A stretch of DNA of 64,000 nt. It comes from Bicyclus anynana (lineage: Eukaryota > Arthropoda > Insecta > Lepidoptera > Nymphalidae). The DNA lies in the NCBI RefSeq assembly GCF_947172395.1, contig NC_069083.1, positions 17,640,501-17,704,500 of the forward strand, given 5' to 3'. Below are positions 45,615 through 59,100 of this stretch, one piece after another (the first letter of the stretch is position 1; each line of letters starts with the position of its first letter). Below the pieces are notes generated by a model that saw only the letters and a list, made by a program, of their open reading frames with translations, was not told the DNA's origin and ran no database searches. A program made the translations under genes and the position numbers.

Positions 45615-45780
45615 CTTGTAGCAAGTCGCACGTCGATTCTCTTTCTTAGGATCGCAGATAAAAGTATGGGTACTTGATCACGTGACCTGTCGATAGCAAA
45701 TGTCATTCCCAAACATCTTTCTAGTTTTCGAAGCGTTAGCGATCTTAGAAGGAGAATCGACGTGCCACTTGGCTGGGGGA
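45615..45780. mobile_element. Inverted-repeat element nested in a dispersed repeat
   Basis: Ends containing gcacgtcgattctctttct and its mirror (aaggagaatcgacgtgcc) bound about 165 bp that interrupt the gatggacgtccactgcagg repeat: its halves resume as …catcacgat and ctgagccgcctgcatcc on either side. One end recurs alone at 50805-50850 in the gliotactin gene. Confidence 0.78.
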
Positions 45781-46258
45781 GCTGAGCCGCCTGCATCCAG
45801 CGCAATCTGCGATTCGCTTGATGTCGGCAGTCCACCTGGTGGGGAATCGACCAACACTGCGCTTTCTAGTGCGGGGTCCATTCCAGCTCCTCGGGACCTC
45901 CACGTCCATCGGCTCTTCGAACTATGTGCCCCGCTCATTGCCAATTCAGCTTCGCGACTCGCTGAGCTGTCGATGACTTTCGTTGTACTCCGAGCATAGC
46001 TCGTTCCATCGCCCGCTTTAATAGATTACGAAATAATATTGTACCAAACTGAATTGCAAATTAAACTATAGACTACCATTCCTTGGCGGCAACTGCAGAA
46101 TAACAATGCAATAGAAATGGCGTGTATACACGTCGATTTCTCGCCGCTTATACGAGCTACAGACCTGCAGTTTTAACTGTAAAGTCATCATCTTCAGTTA
46201 AACTGATTTATTCGAAATATTTTGAGATAAATATCTGTAGCCCGCGTAAGTGACATAC

Positions 46259-46407
46259 AGTGGAATTCAGACGTTGTAGGGGCACCCCCAGGGGATAATT
46301 CAACCGCTGTGTCAAATTCTCAAACAAATAAAGGTTAAATTCGACACTCAGCGGCTGAATGATCCCCTGGACCCTGGTGCCCCCACAACGTCTATGAAAT
46401 TCCACTC
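46259..46407. mobile_element. MITE-like hairpin element
   Basis: The ends agtggaattcagacgttgt and the mirror acaacgtctatgaaattcca, with ggggcaccccc/ggtgccccc and aggggata/tcccct continuing the pairing, give about 50-bp arms. Length 149 bp; non-coding. Confidence 0.85.
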
Positions 46408-46787
46408 ATAGACATCTCTAGATATATTTAGTCTGGTGAATCTAAATTTCTCAGATTAGTAATAGAATCTAAATAAGATAATATGATTGGTTTTCTTATT
46501 ATATAAACAAATAAAACATATAAAAATTGTAAATAGTCATTTATTTTAAATATATAATTCACACTGGCAGTTATTTCATTTAATTTATTATATATGATGT
46601 ATGAAGAACCATACAAATAAATAATTTAAATACATTGCAAGTCACTGTGGCCTAAAGGCCTAATATAAATGGACGGTTGGACAATCACAAACATTTACAC
46701 AAACTTAAGCCTAGTACACAAAAGTGACAACTAGAATCGCAATTCCTTGAATTAATGCTCAGTCGCTAACATGCGAGATAAACTCTT

Positions 46788-46905
46788 GAAGAGAAATAGA
46801 CAAATTTCAGCCAATGGCAGTCAAACCGGAAATACCGATCTCTTTCATTCACACGACAACTCCACCGCCATTGGACGATATTTTGTCTATTTCTCTTCAT
46901 TTGGT
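46788..46905. mobile_element. MITE-like element, relative at about 56290-56405
   Basis: The ends gaagagaaatagacaaattt and the mirror tttgtctatttctcttc pair, and inside them gccaatggc faces gccattgg. A related but diverged sequence with tagacaaaagtc … cgccattggtcgactg… lies in the gliotactin gene near 56290-56405. Confidence 0.7.
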
Positions 46906-47579
46906 TGCATGTTGGCACCACTGGAAATATAATGTATACCTAAGTGTATACTTTTTCGTTTATTACGTACGTATTTTTATGTATTGCGATTCATTCACTT
47001 GTTCAGTCACCGTTTAATTAAATTAACTTAAAATATTATTATTATCACTTTAAATACTAAATTTTACTCGGGCAATGATGATGAAAGAATTATGATCGAT
47101 TTTATTCCTTTATCAATAAAAAAAAAAAAAACAAAATGTACAGCATAATACGTGTCTATATATATATAAAACTTCAAGTCCACTCTGAACACGATGCGCA
47201 TGACACAGTTAGTATACGAAAACATTCCAGCCGGAATATAATGTTAGATTTTTAATTATTTAAATAATTATAAATACATAAGACAACATATAAAAACTCC
47301 TTCTTCCAGATAAATATTTTAATCTGTACTGTTTATTAATGATTATGGTTTTATTCTGAGGTTTGGTTTGATATTGTGGTCTATGTAAAGGAGGCTGACA
47401 TATTATTATGTGGCGTTAAGTAAATTTAATTAATGTATTATCCATCTACCAAAGTAACGATTTGTTTAAGAATGAGTAATAAGTTATTTGAAATACAGTT
47501 TAATCATTCCAGCTTGTGTTATTTTAATCCTATTCTATTAATAATAAATGCGCAGTTCGGCATGTTGCAATGTCAGCTA

Positions 47580-47735
47580 GGCTATTCTGTAACGATATTT
47601 TTATAACTCGCAAGTGCGAGTTTCGAATTCAACTCTATCTCTCTCTGTCTAACACGATACTATAGAATGAGAAAGACAGCGGTGAATTCGAAACTCGCAC
47701 TTGCGAGTTATACAAATCAACGTTAGAGAATAGCC
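47580..47735. mobile_element. MITE-like element with about 50-bp inverted ends
   Basis: ggctattctgtaacg…ataactcgcaagtgcgagtttcgaattcaa faces gaattcgaaactcgcacttgcgagttat…gagaatagcc. The arms are nearly perfect and each contains an inner palindrome (ctcgcaagtgcgag). Total 156 bp, non-coding. Confidence 0.88.
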
Positions 47736-48934
47736 GTGTAGATCGGACTATAAATTTGGAGTATATTATACCAATAAAAAAAAAATTAATATTATGTTTG
47801 TACAAATATTATAATGTACTCTTTCGCGTACAAGAAAGTGGAAAAATAAGATCTAATAACAATATTGCATGGAATGTTTACAAAGTCCTATCAAAAGGTC
47901 TCTCTATAAAGGTGATGTCACTCGCTTTTAGCAGATGAACCATTCCCGTTCCTGTGATGGGAATACGGGGATAAAATGTAGCTAATGTTACACGCTGATA
48001 ACGTGGCTTTAATTAAAAGATTTTTAAAATGGGTTCTGTGGTTTAGACGTGAAAGCGTAACAAACAGACTCACATTCGCATTTATAATGATATAGTTAAA
48101 GCATAAAATAAATGTTCATACACCATTTCCTTTTTGTGTCGTATAACATCTCACATTTACTATTATTTTCAGTCTATTTACAAAACAACCTATCTCATCG
48201 TCTAACTATGCGATTTTGTTTTTAACTAGCGCAACTAAAGTTTAAAACGCATTAGCGAAGTATAGAGCACTGCTTAGCGATCATACAGTTCAGAATCAAA
48301 AAGAATAAACAATGCAGTATTTTTAGAGCACTTAGGAAAATTGATATTATTGCACTAGCCGACGAATTCAGTTTTTCACAAATCCTGCGGGAACCATGGA
48401 TTTTTCCGGGAAAGTAGCATCTATTTCGATTCCAAATTTCAGCCAAATCTCTTCAGTAGCCGCAGCGCAATGGAGGAGCAAACACACACACACACACAAA
48501 GTTTCGCCTTTATATTAGTTAATAGAGTTTTTAGAATATATTATTGTCATATAATATGTTATGTTTATGTTTATGTTTATATACCGCATCACGTACCTTG
48601 AGGAGTTTCAAGACTACATGAATTAGGTCATTATCAAACTGTATGATCGTTAAATTGTGTTTGAACACGTAGGTACATTCTATGTAGTACTTATAATTTT
48701 AAAACAACCAAACAAGTTGGTAACTTATATTGCATTTGCGATGTTTTATAATTTTGTTGTATTCTACAATTCTACAATTTTATAAAATATAAATATTTCA
48801 TTAAAAATGTTGGCTTTGCTTACAAAAGAAAAATAAAGACGCAGAAAAAATATGTAAATGTATATGTCTTGATTAGTAAAAAAGAAAAAATGTGCAAGTA
48901 TCGCACTTTGCGAACATAGGGCTTCCTTGAGGTC

Positions 48935-49380
48935 CTGTGTACGTGTCCCTTGAGGTCAGAGGCCCTGGGCATGGATCCCGTGACGTCAGATGCCTCGGGC
49001 ACGGATTTCGTAAGGTCAGATGTCTTGGGCACGGATCCCGTAAGGTCAGATGTCTCGGGCACTGCTCCCATCAGGTCAGATGTGTCGGGCATGGCTCCCG
49101 TGAAGTTTATAAGTGTTGGGCACGGACCCCGTGGGGGCAGATGTCTCGGGCACGGCTCCCATGAGGTCAGATGTGTCGGGCATGGATCCCTTGAGGTCAG
49201 AGATGTCTTGGGCACGGATCCCGTGAGGTCAGAAGTCTCGGGAACGGATCCCGTGAGATCAGATCTCTTGGGCACGGATCCCGTGAGGTCACATGTCTCA
49301 AGCACCGATCCCATGAGGTCACAGATGTTTTGGGCACGGCTCCCGTGAGGTCAGATGTCTTGGACACGGATCCCGTATGC
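48935..49380. repeat. 30-bp minisatellite, about 15 units
   Basis: The consensus is close to ggtcagatgtctcgggcacg followed by gatcccgtga, repeated about 15 times with substitutions and a few length changes. Because 30 is divisible by three, both strands stay open for over 130 codons as a 10-residue repeat, so those ORFs are not evidence of a gene. GC content is far above the surroundings. Confidence 0.92.
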
Positions 49381-49959
49381 TCTTATGCTAAAAACGGTAC
49401 AGGTCGTTATTCTAAAGCCAAAATTATGGCAACATTCTTTACAAAAATTGAGGTAAAGCAATATAACATTAATTACGCTAACGGTGGTAATAACTTACAA
49501 CAAAATGGAAATATTTGTGATACAAAAAAAGTACAAATTATAGAAAAAAGCTGCCAAGAAATAAAAATAATCTTATACAATTATGAACACAGTTGTTCTT
49601 ATTACAGAGCCTTATAATATAAGTCTCCATGAAAATTATGAAAATTAAAAAAATCGCCTCCAATGAGGACCTTTTTTTATAAAAAATCCTCCGAGGTTTT
49701 TACTTTCGGAGCTTGAGTTTGTTTATGAGATTTTATATAAGGCTTCTCAGTTACTAAGCAAGCAGCCATAGAAATACTAATTTTTTGTGCACTCTGAATA
49801 AAATGACGTTATATAAATTAATGATTGAAACATTTCTCTGATGCTCTTTTAGGGGGAAATGACGTAATAAACTCAGGATAAAATTGCATCATATAATCCC
49901 TTAATGACGTCACATGACATAGACGACTGATTAGTGTCAGTGACCCTTGTAGTGATGAC

Positions 49960-50160
49960 GTCATCAAAGTGGTCTGCGGTACCACATGTACCAGTGAATG
50001 AAGTCACATAAGTAGATGTCATAAGAGTCTGGTAGAGATGACGTAATCACAATGGTCTGCGGCTCCACATACTCCAGTTAATGACGTCACATAAATGGAC
50101 GTCTAACTTGTCTGTATGTGATGACGTCATCACACCGTGGTCTGCGGGACCCCATGCACC
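49960..50160 (-). repeat. Decayed tandem copies of the gliotactin terminal coding end
   Basis: The block gatgacgtcatcacaccgtgg…tctgcgggaccccatgcacc, which contains the last codons and stop of gliotactin, recurs with substitutions at about 50041 and 49963 (spacing roughly 84 and 80 bp). Both extra copies lie sense-downstream of the true stop. They retain PQT-like codons but not an in-frame copy of the ending. Confidence 0.8.
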
Positions 50161-53100
50161 AGCTGCGTCCTAGAGCGGGCGCGAGGGACCGGCGCCGGCG
50201 CGCGAGGGTCGGGGGTCTTGGAGACCACGCTCTCTTTGAGAGATATGGCCGACTCGGTGGACGCCTCGGACGGCGCGCGCGACGACTGCAGGGTTTGGGG
50301 CTGGCTTATCTGAAAGTGAACAAAGTCAGAATCAATAGTAGATTGTTATACAAGGGGCTAAAAAGACGCATTATATACAAGGTATTTTTAGGTTAAATAG
50401 AAACCGAGTTTATAATAAGTGTGAGCCCCACGTGTTACACTCTGCTTTTCACTACGATTGCGAGAAAATAAAATAGTTTAGTACTATGTTCAATGATTTA
50501 TTTTAATTGAAAATTAAATGTACAAAGTCTACAATTTTGGATATGCTTTTACCCGGTAACATAATTTCCGACTACTGTGAAGATGAATAATGAGTATGTG
50601 AGGTAAACGTGGGAGATAATAGTTTAAAAAACTCCTTTCGTAAGTGAATCCATTCGTTATTGTTTTCTCCACTTTACCTAGGTGTAGGTATTTAAGTAAA
50701 TGCGTCTCGACTTTGATGGTAACAGATTAACAATTTCACCCATCTCCAAATGACTAGATAAAGACAACAATAACAATTATTGTTGAAAAATATGTAAGTT
50801 TCGAAGCGTTTGCGATCGTAGAAAGAGGATCGAAGTGCCACTTGGTTTCAGGGGCTGATACTGTAGCTTTCTATAGAAATATGCTCCCATGCATGTTTTC
50901 GATACATCTCAAAGGGCAATGATTTCGATGAAAGCTTCCAGTTGGTTCGACTCTTTTAGATTTTTTATGGTCAAACTTACAGTTCTTGTAAGAGTTTGCG
51001 GCGTGTGCGGTCTCTTTACTGGCACGTCTCTATACTCGTAGATGTTGTCTCTGGAGCGCGTCGCGTTGTCTATGCCGCTCTCCTCTAGCTCGGGCACTAT
51101 GAATATGTCGCCGTTGTAGTAGCGATCACTTTCTCTGTAGATAATAAATATTATAAATTATTATTTGTTTTTCTTCTATTATAATCTTTTGCTTCTATTA
51201 TTATAAGGATTTGTTTATTTACAAAAGGAATCCAGTTTAGATGGATTTTACAAGATGGAGATCCTGGGTTCAATCCCTGGCTGGGCCGATTGAGGTTTTC
51301 TTAATCGGTTCAGGTCTGGCTGGTGGGAGGCTTCGGCCGTGGCTAGTCACCCTACTGGCAAAGACGCCAAGCGATTTTGCGTTTCGGTATGCTGTCGCAT
51401 AGAAACCGAAAGGGGTGTGGATTTTCCTTCTCCTAACAATATAGCCTGCTTCCATCTTAGATTGCATTGTCACTTACTATCAGGTGAGATTGTAGTCAAC
51501 TTGTAAAAAAAAGAATAAAAGAAAGGATCTCCGTTAACAATCAACCTTAAGGATTGTGCTTAAGGTTGAATTTGCAAATGCGACTACTTGAATTGAGTGC
51601 CAAGAAGTGGATGTTTTTTGGTTGCTGATAGTGCATCTACTTTTTAATAGGAGATCGATGCTAATAGCTTAATTGAGGTCAATGTTTAGTACACAGAGTA
51701 AAAATAATTCAAACATTTAAGCAATTCCAAAGGAATACAAGTACAATAACGAATATAACATAAAAATAAACCAAGAACAGTCGAAAAGCAAAAACTACCA
51801 AGCGACAATTTGGTCTAAAATGACAAGAAAACTCATATTATATCTAACAATAGTTAGTTATGCTACTGTCATGTAAAGGGAATCTCAATAGCTAAACGGT
51901 AAGAGCGGTCAGACTCATCACCGGGGTGGTGGTTCGATCCCCGCCCGTGGGTCTATTGTCGTACCCACTCCTAACACAGTCTTTCTCGACTAGTTGCAGG
52001 GGATTTGAATATTGGTCATATTTAGAAGATATGGCATATATTATTATTTTTTTTAAAAAAAGGAGGGCGATTGCAGCATGAGTGCTACAATCGCTAATTA
52101 CGTGCAGTGGCATACAATATTTTTTCTGAAAGTTAATAGACTAATAACTGGTGTGTTGTATGTTGTTGTAATCTTTAAATAATATTAGGTTTGTAGGTTC
52201 TCTGCCTATCCTAAAACATTGAAAAGCTTCTCCTAATTGTCGCTTGGAAATTCTTTTTTTTATTTTAGTAAAGCAAATAAAGCTATAATTGGCATGCATT
52301 TAAAACCATATAAATATATAGAAAATAATATAAACTTCACCTACGTGGTCGGTACCATTTTCCACTTTGGAGGTATCGCCCTGTTTCAGAACAATTATTG
52401 CATGGTTAGTATTAAAACAAATTTAACATTCATGAAAACCAGTTAGTGAAACGCGTCACACGTGTTAGTTTTTACAGAAAATACCAAAATGTATTTGTTA
52501 TTTGTCGCAGAGTTAGTAATGTAAAACTGTTAGTATTAACAAGCAAAAATTTCAACAATAAATATTAATCTATACTAATATTATAAAGCTGCAGAGTTTG
52601 TTTGTTTGTTTGATTGAACGCGCTAATCTCAGGAACTACTGGTCCGATTTGAAAAATTCTTTCAGTGTTAGATAACCCATTTATCGAGAAGGCTATAGGC
52701 TATATATTATCCCCATATTCCTAAGGGAACGGGAACCACGCGGGTGAAACCGCGCGGCATCAGCTAGTCTATCACAAATTCAATTATTATCAACTTATTT
52801 TTCTACCCTTTTCGATTTCGATTGAAGCGATTTAAATTTAGTTTTTTTTTGGATTAAAGGTGACTTATACGCGAGTGTTCTTAGACATGTTTGATGAAAA
52901 TCGGTGTAATTAATAATTTCATGACATTGGAGGGTTTTCATAATTTTCAATTTTATGTTATAAGCATTGACCTTGAAAAGGACGCACAATCATGTAGAAA
53001 ATTTCACTTAAAAACTGGCCAATTTTGCTTTTACAGTTTTAGTAAAGAAAATCATACCTAAAGGCCTTTAAATATAGTCCAATATTCAATAAAATCCCAA

Positions 53101-56100
53101 ATTCAGAGCATATTAAACCTTAAGGATTGAGTTTATGGTTGAATTTGCAAACGCGACTACTTGAATTGAGTGCCAAGAAGTTGTGTTTGGCACTCATTGA
53201 GTGGGGACGTTTTTCGGTCGCTGATTGTGCATCCACTTTTTAATATGAGGTCGATGATTAAAAGGTGACTTATGTGTGAAAATCGGTTGAGCCGTTTAAA
53301 AGTTGTGGGGGGTGAAAGTGGGAAAGAGTAATCGAATATCTGCAAATATACGCGTACTGAAAGAGACTTGATCGAGAGTGTAATTAATAATTTCAAGACA
53401 TTCAAGGGTTTTTCAAAAATTTCAATTTTATGTTATTAGTTAGTTTATTAGTTGTTGTTGCTTACAATCAAACGATTAATTTAACCAAGTAAATGCCAGT
53501 TAATATGGAAGCAATAATGGTGAGTTACCTCTTGGCGTTCCTCCACAACATACAGGCGACCACCAACAGCACGATGAGCAGGAGGCAAGCGCTCGACACC
53601 GACCAAAACGCGATCTGCAGAGGTTGCTGGGGCTCCCACCAGAACTTAAAAAAATACAATATTGAGTATATACGAGTATCCAAAGCTGCTCTAATAGGAT
53701 CTTGCGAAATTTGGATAGGTATACTTGAAATTTTCTTAGATGTCAATTTTAAACAACAATAATGGCTGACTATGAACCAAAGACAATCAGTAGGTTTGAG
53801 AAGTTAACCGCGGGCATCGTAACGATATCAAGTAGGTATCGTTATATCTGAAATAACTAAACTAAAATATCCGTTACTATACGTCATCTTAAAAAACGAA
53901 TACGTTCCATATTCGTTTCGTTTTCCAACTTTTCAGTTGTGTGCATTTTAGGAAATTAAATATCATTTTAAGAATATATACACCAAGGAGAAGAAGTGAA
54001 TCATGAAATACATGAAAATGTTGGATATAGTAATAATAATAATAATAATATAGCCTTTATTTCCAAGTACATAAATTACAAAAATTTTACAGTTTACATT
54101 TTTAAAAATTACAAAAGATACAAAAGTTACAAAAGTTAAAAAACATTAACATTTCATTTCATTTTGTTGGATATAGTAGCGACATTATTTCCGCATACGA
54201 ATATTTTTGAAATAAAGTCAGTGGCAATTTATAATGGAAATTTTTAATTTTTAAATTGTTGAAGAAAACAATTGAGAAAAACAAAAAAGCGACAAAAATA
54301 TTTTTCTATTCAATTAAAGATTATTATTTCTTTCTTTTTTTACCTTGGTTATACACCACTAGTCCAAATGACTATGTAGAACATAATTGGAATTAATGTA
54401 CACTTACCGTCTGTCTCTAATTATAATTCGTAACATTTTTCTAGCTCTAGAACCTACTAAATTTATTACCGCATAATGTCATATATTCAAAAACCTTTGT
54501 ACTAAAGTTTCGGCCCCTTGTACATCACTATCTCTCAAACTTCTTTATATAATATCCTAATAACTCTGACTATCACGATTTACGTATACCAGAAAAATAA
54601 AAATCTCACCATGTTGCGAAACAAAAGTAATAAATTTTTTTCCATTAGTATTTCAAATCTTTTATTTATTTTTCTGATCCAGCAATCATAATATTCAAGT
54701 CGTATTTGTGTATTGTTTTCTTTATTCTTAATTTAAAAATTTTGCAAGTGGTTGAAGAATCGGTTTATCGGTTTTTTAATAATTTTTGATCGTGCTATAT
54801 AATTACAAACATTCGGGAGCACTCGCGCCGCGATCGGTTAAGCTCGGTTTAGGATGAGTTAACTGCGAGCAAAAAGTGCCACATTGTCGCTTCCATGCTC
54901 ACAGTGAGGTCGTGTCAATGTTTGTTCCATATCATCATTACTTATTTGTTTCGTTTGCAATTGTTAGTCTTGTTATTTATTTGTTGTTTGGTTGTTATAT
55001 TATTGCTGATTGCTGAGTAGTGTATGACTAACAATAATATAACTAACCGAAAATTCCGACTTTCAGATGGGTGGATTTTAGGTTGAATTTCATATGGATT
55101 GATTTATTTATTAGGTATATTAAAAATATAAAAAAAAAAATATTATGAAAAGATACAACCGACTTCAAAATGTTAACGTACCCACGAAACTAAAAAGGGA
55201 AAGATAACATTATTATATTTTCTACTTATTGATCATTTTGAAGTCGCTGCCAAGCCCGTCTGATGTTGACTTAAGTCGTTACTGAAAAAAACACATGACA
55301 GACAAAAATAATGTCTGAGAAACAAAAATCTTTACGATAGGGTACACCTTGAATTAATAGATTGAAACACTGGCTTGACAGAAAACTTTTTTTAATTTCG
55401 TGGGTACGTTAATATTTTGAAGTCGGTTGTATATATTTTTTTAAATTATTATTTGTTTTTTCTCAATTAGGTCCTTCAACTATTTTAAAATTAAAAATCT
55501 CCATTTAAAATTGCCACTGACTTTATGAAAAAATATTCGTATGCGGAAATAATGTCGCTGCTATGTCCAACGTTTTCATGTATGTAGATTTACTTCTTCT
55601 CCATGGAGTATAATATATTCTTTGGTGCTGTGTTAATAAAGATACACATTTATTTTATTTATAAGCCACAAAGGACACAAATATTAAAATTAAAAAATAT
55701 GTACATAATTATCGACAAATTATAATTTCATGTATCTTTCCCGTCTCTTCAATTCATAGACAATCTAGCATTACGAAATGTCAAATTCGCAACATTTTCG
55801 TTAATCTGTAGAAATAAAACTTGTTGTGATTTCGTTTTTAGTGAAATAAATGTGATATAATAGTTAATTACAAGCAGTTTTTATGTAATTCGCGGTGTGC
55901 GCGTTAAATGAAGTGATGTGTATATAAATGATTTAGTTTAAACGGACCGTTTGTGAGAAATATGTGAATGTCGTGACGACGGATCTTTGTTTACCTTTTT
56001 TGCCATGTAAGGAAAAAAATACTATAGGGAGAACAACACGAGCAGAGAAGGGGAATGTTGATCGATTGTCAAGGAATTCCTTAACCCTACATCCAGTAGT

Positions 56101-59100
56101 CACAAGTTCAGGACTCTGCTCGCAGTTTTTCTCTCTACCACGGGATGGACCCGGCACCTGCACCGTGAATCCATGGAATGCTAAGATATGCGTCTCACTT
56201 ATTTATTTGAACATCACAAAACAAGAAAACAAACAATCCGCAAAAAGTGGAATTATCGCTTCCTAGAGATTTCTTCCAATGCGCCTAACAAGCAACCAAA
56301 CGTGGTAGACAAAAGTCAAACAATAGTGGCGCGAATGGACGAAAGAGATGGAACTGGACTGGTCTACCGCCATTGGTCGACTGTTTTGCCTATTTTTCGT
56401 CACTATATATGTCTTTAGTCGCATGCTAGGCCTATATGCAATACAAGAACAAGTGAATGTTCGTTTCTACAAAATAGAGCTGCAGATGATTTAAGATGCG
56501 AATCTGGATTATTAGATATTTAAATTTTCAATACCGTGGATAGTATATCAAGTAATTGCAAAATTACTTTCCTCAGCTGAAATTGAATTTTGCATTTGAC
56601 ATTCAATTGAAAATTATTGCAAAAATTTTACATTTCTAGATAGTTTGTTGTGCTGTGTGCTGTACACGAAGAAACTTGCTCGAGTACGGGGAGACGTATA
56701 AATTATGTATTGTTTTTTTATTATTCAAAATATATTAACTATATCTAATTGTTCTAAACTTATTAATCGAATTTATTTTCATTAATTTAAGAACAAGTTA
56801 ACTATAATTATTATTAGGTGTGAAATGACTATCGATTTATACCCTCATTTTTTAATTTGTTTGTTGGTAAACAGTACTCCTCGAGTATGGCTTTAGTATA
56901 GGTATATGTATTCGAATTATTTAAATATATAATCTTCGATATTTATTCAAATGGTCTAATAACGATGTCTGTATTACCTCAGTGATAGGCCGATACGTAG
57001 GCAGCATCCTCCCTATGACGGTGGGCAGGTACACGGTCCAGAAGGCGAGCTCCGTCTGCCGGTAGTTGAGCAGCACGCTGGAGTTGAAGGTGGTGTTCAG
57101 GTTGAGGTACCGCAGCTGGCCGGCTTCAGCCATCTCGAAGTGGATGCCGAGGATGCGGGAACGGGTTGGGTTGCTGAAAAATGTTATTGCAATGCTTTAC
57201 ACAATTGTAGCCCCAATAGCACAATGGTAACAGACTCGGACTCATCACCTAGAAGGCGTGGTGTTATCCCGGCCTGCTGGATTCTAGTCGTACCCACTCT
57301 TAACAAAATCTTTTCTGATAACGAGGAATGGGAACATAGGTCATATTAAAAAAAAAGTCACGATATTACGCTAAACTACGTAGCCTACGTAATACCCTGT
57401 GACTTAAAGCCCCGCCCCTTCGCCATGTTCGTCTATCCGTCCGCGGATAGCCCAAAGAGCTGTGATAGCCCAGTGGATATGACCTCTGCCTCTGATTCCC
57501 GAGGGTGTGGGTTCGAATACGGAGCATGCACCTCCAACTTTTCAATTGTGTGCATTTTAAGAAATTAAGTATCACGTGTCTCAAACGGTGAAGGAAAAAC
57601 ATCGTGAGGAAACCGGCATACCAGAGAATTTTCTTAATTCTCTGCGTGTGTGAAGTCCGCCAATCCACATTAGCCGAATATGGGTTGATAATGAGGATGA
57701 TGAAAGAGAATGATAATAGTGACTGTACAGTAGATTAAAATTAAGAGTTGTAATCAATCAAAAAACAATAGTGTTTAAGTCTACATTGGTGACATAAAAC
57801 TATAGCACCCTAACATTGCGCGTGACTTGAGACACTCTTGACCAGTTTTTATATAGTAGATCATCATCATCATCATCATCAGGTGCCCTCTTCAAACTGA
57901 AGTTTGGGGGTCAGATGGAGAAAACTTTTCCGATCACTTGACATAATTTTCAGCTGGCTGTAGTTACTCTTGGTCCACTCCTTAATATCGCCCACCCATT
58001 TACGTCGCTGTCGTCCTTGTGCCCTTTTTCCGACTATCTTGCCTTCTAGGATCAACCTAAGAAACTCGTAGAGGGGTCCTCTTTGCAGATGTCCGAAAAA
58101 TGCAACCTTCCGCCTCATTATAGTTTTCATAAGCTCGCGTTTGCAGTTTGCTCTGTCCAGCACTTGAGCATTTGAGACAAAGTACAAATATAGTAGATAA
58201 AATGGGTATATTACTAGTAAGTAATCTTTAAAATATAGATACATTCAAATTTGACTCACCCAAACCTCGCAAAATCAGTATAGGCCTTCATAAAGAAGTG
58301 GCTCATGTTCCTATCGTTAGGGGTCCAGGCTTGTCTATCGATCCTGTGCCTCCGGGGAAAGAACTCCTGGTCCATGAACGGTGCTCCGGAGAGGAAGAAA
58401 TGTTCCGTGTCATGCGCATACTGGCGCCACTCAGGCCAGAGGAAGGCTTCTACGGTCGTGTTGAGCACGTACATATAAACTGGGACGTTCTGTTCTAGTA
58501 GTTGCTTCACTATTTTATCTGTAGGTGCCCGGTACAGGAAGTCTGATAGGAACTGTAAGTTGCAAATTAAATGTAATTAATACATGAATAAATAAAAAGC
58601 CTTTATTTAAACAACGCTTCAAATCTAGATTTTCAAATTTTATCCTCAAACAAATTAGCTGAAAATTTGTATTGGCAATGTAAAATCATTTACTATATAG
58701 AGTATGACTGAGTCTTTAAGATGGCGGATTATAAATGAATAACATTTTTGGCCTGAATACCACAAGATACTTTTATGGTACTCCAAATGTTACATAAATA
58801 TATACATACTCAAATGTGCTCCTTGTGGCACTCCAAATTTCACATAAGCTTTAGATTTTATTTTCTTATAAGCGTATAAAAACTCTGTCGCCGATAACTT
58901 TCTTACGATTGGTTGTTTTCGCAAGTGTCAAGGCGAAGCATGACTGGGTTGGCTAGTTATATCATAGTCGATTAGATCCCCTGTCGTACTCCAAACTTTA
59001 CGAAAATCTTTGGATATACTATTTCATAGTCAAATAAAGCTCATAAGGAATACTTATAATTACGAAAAGTTTCAGATATACTTATTTCATAGTAAAAACC

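Larger units (their letters stand above)
45526..50129. other. Intergenic stretch between ARMC3 and gliotactin stop codons
   Basis: The two genes converge here. I see no exon. Contents recognised: fragments of the gatggacgtccactgcagg repeat with a nested inverted-repeat element (45540-45860), three more inverted-repeat elements (46259-46407, 46788-46905, 47580-47735), an atg-ttt microsatellite near 48555, the 30-bp minisatellite (48935-49380), and decayed copies of the gliotactin terminal exon (49960-50129). Confidence 0.6.

Noticed and set aside
45700..45999. Plus-strand 99-codon ORF after ARMC3
   Set aside because: Runs through the dispersed repeat and the nested inverted-repeat element; no protein family recognised.
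48820..49314. Minus-strand 164-codon and plus-strand 132-codon repetitive ORFs
   Set aside because: Produced by the 30-bp minisatellite; no domain, start context or splice support.
48935..49380. CRISPR array
   Set aside because: Units are contiguous tandem repeats without unique spacers, in an insect genome.
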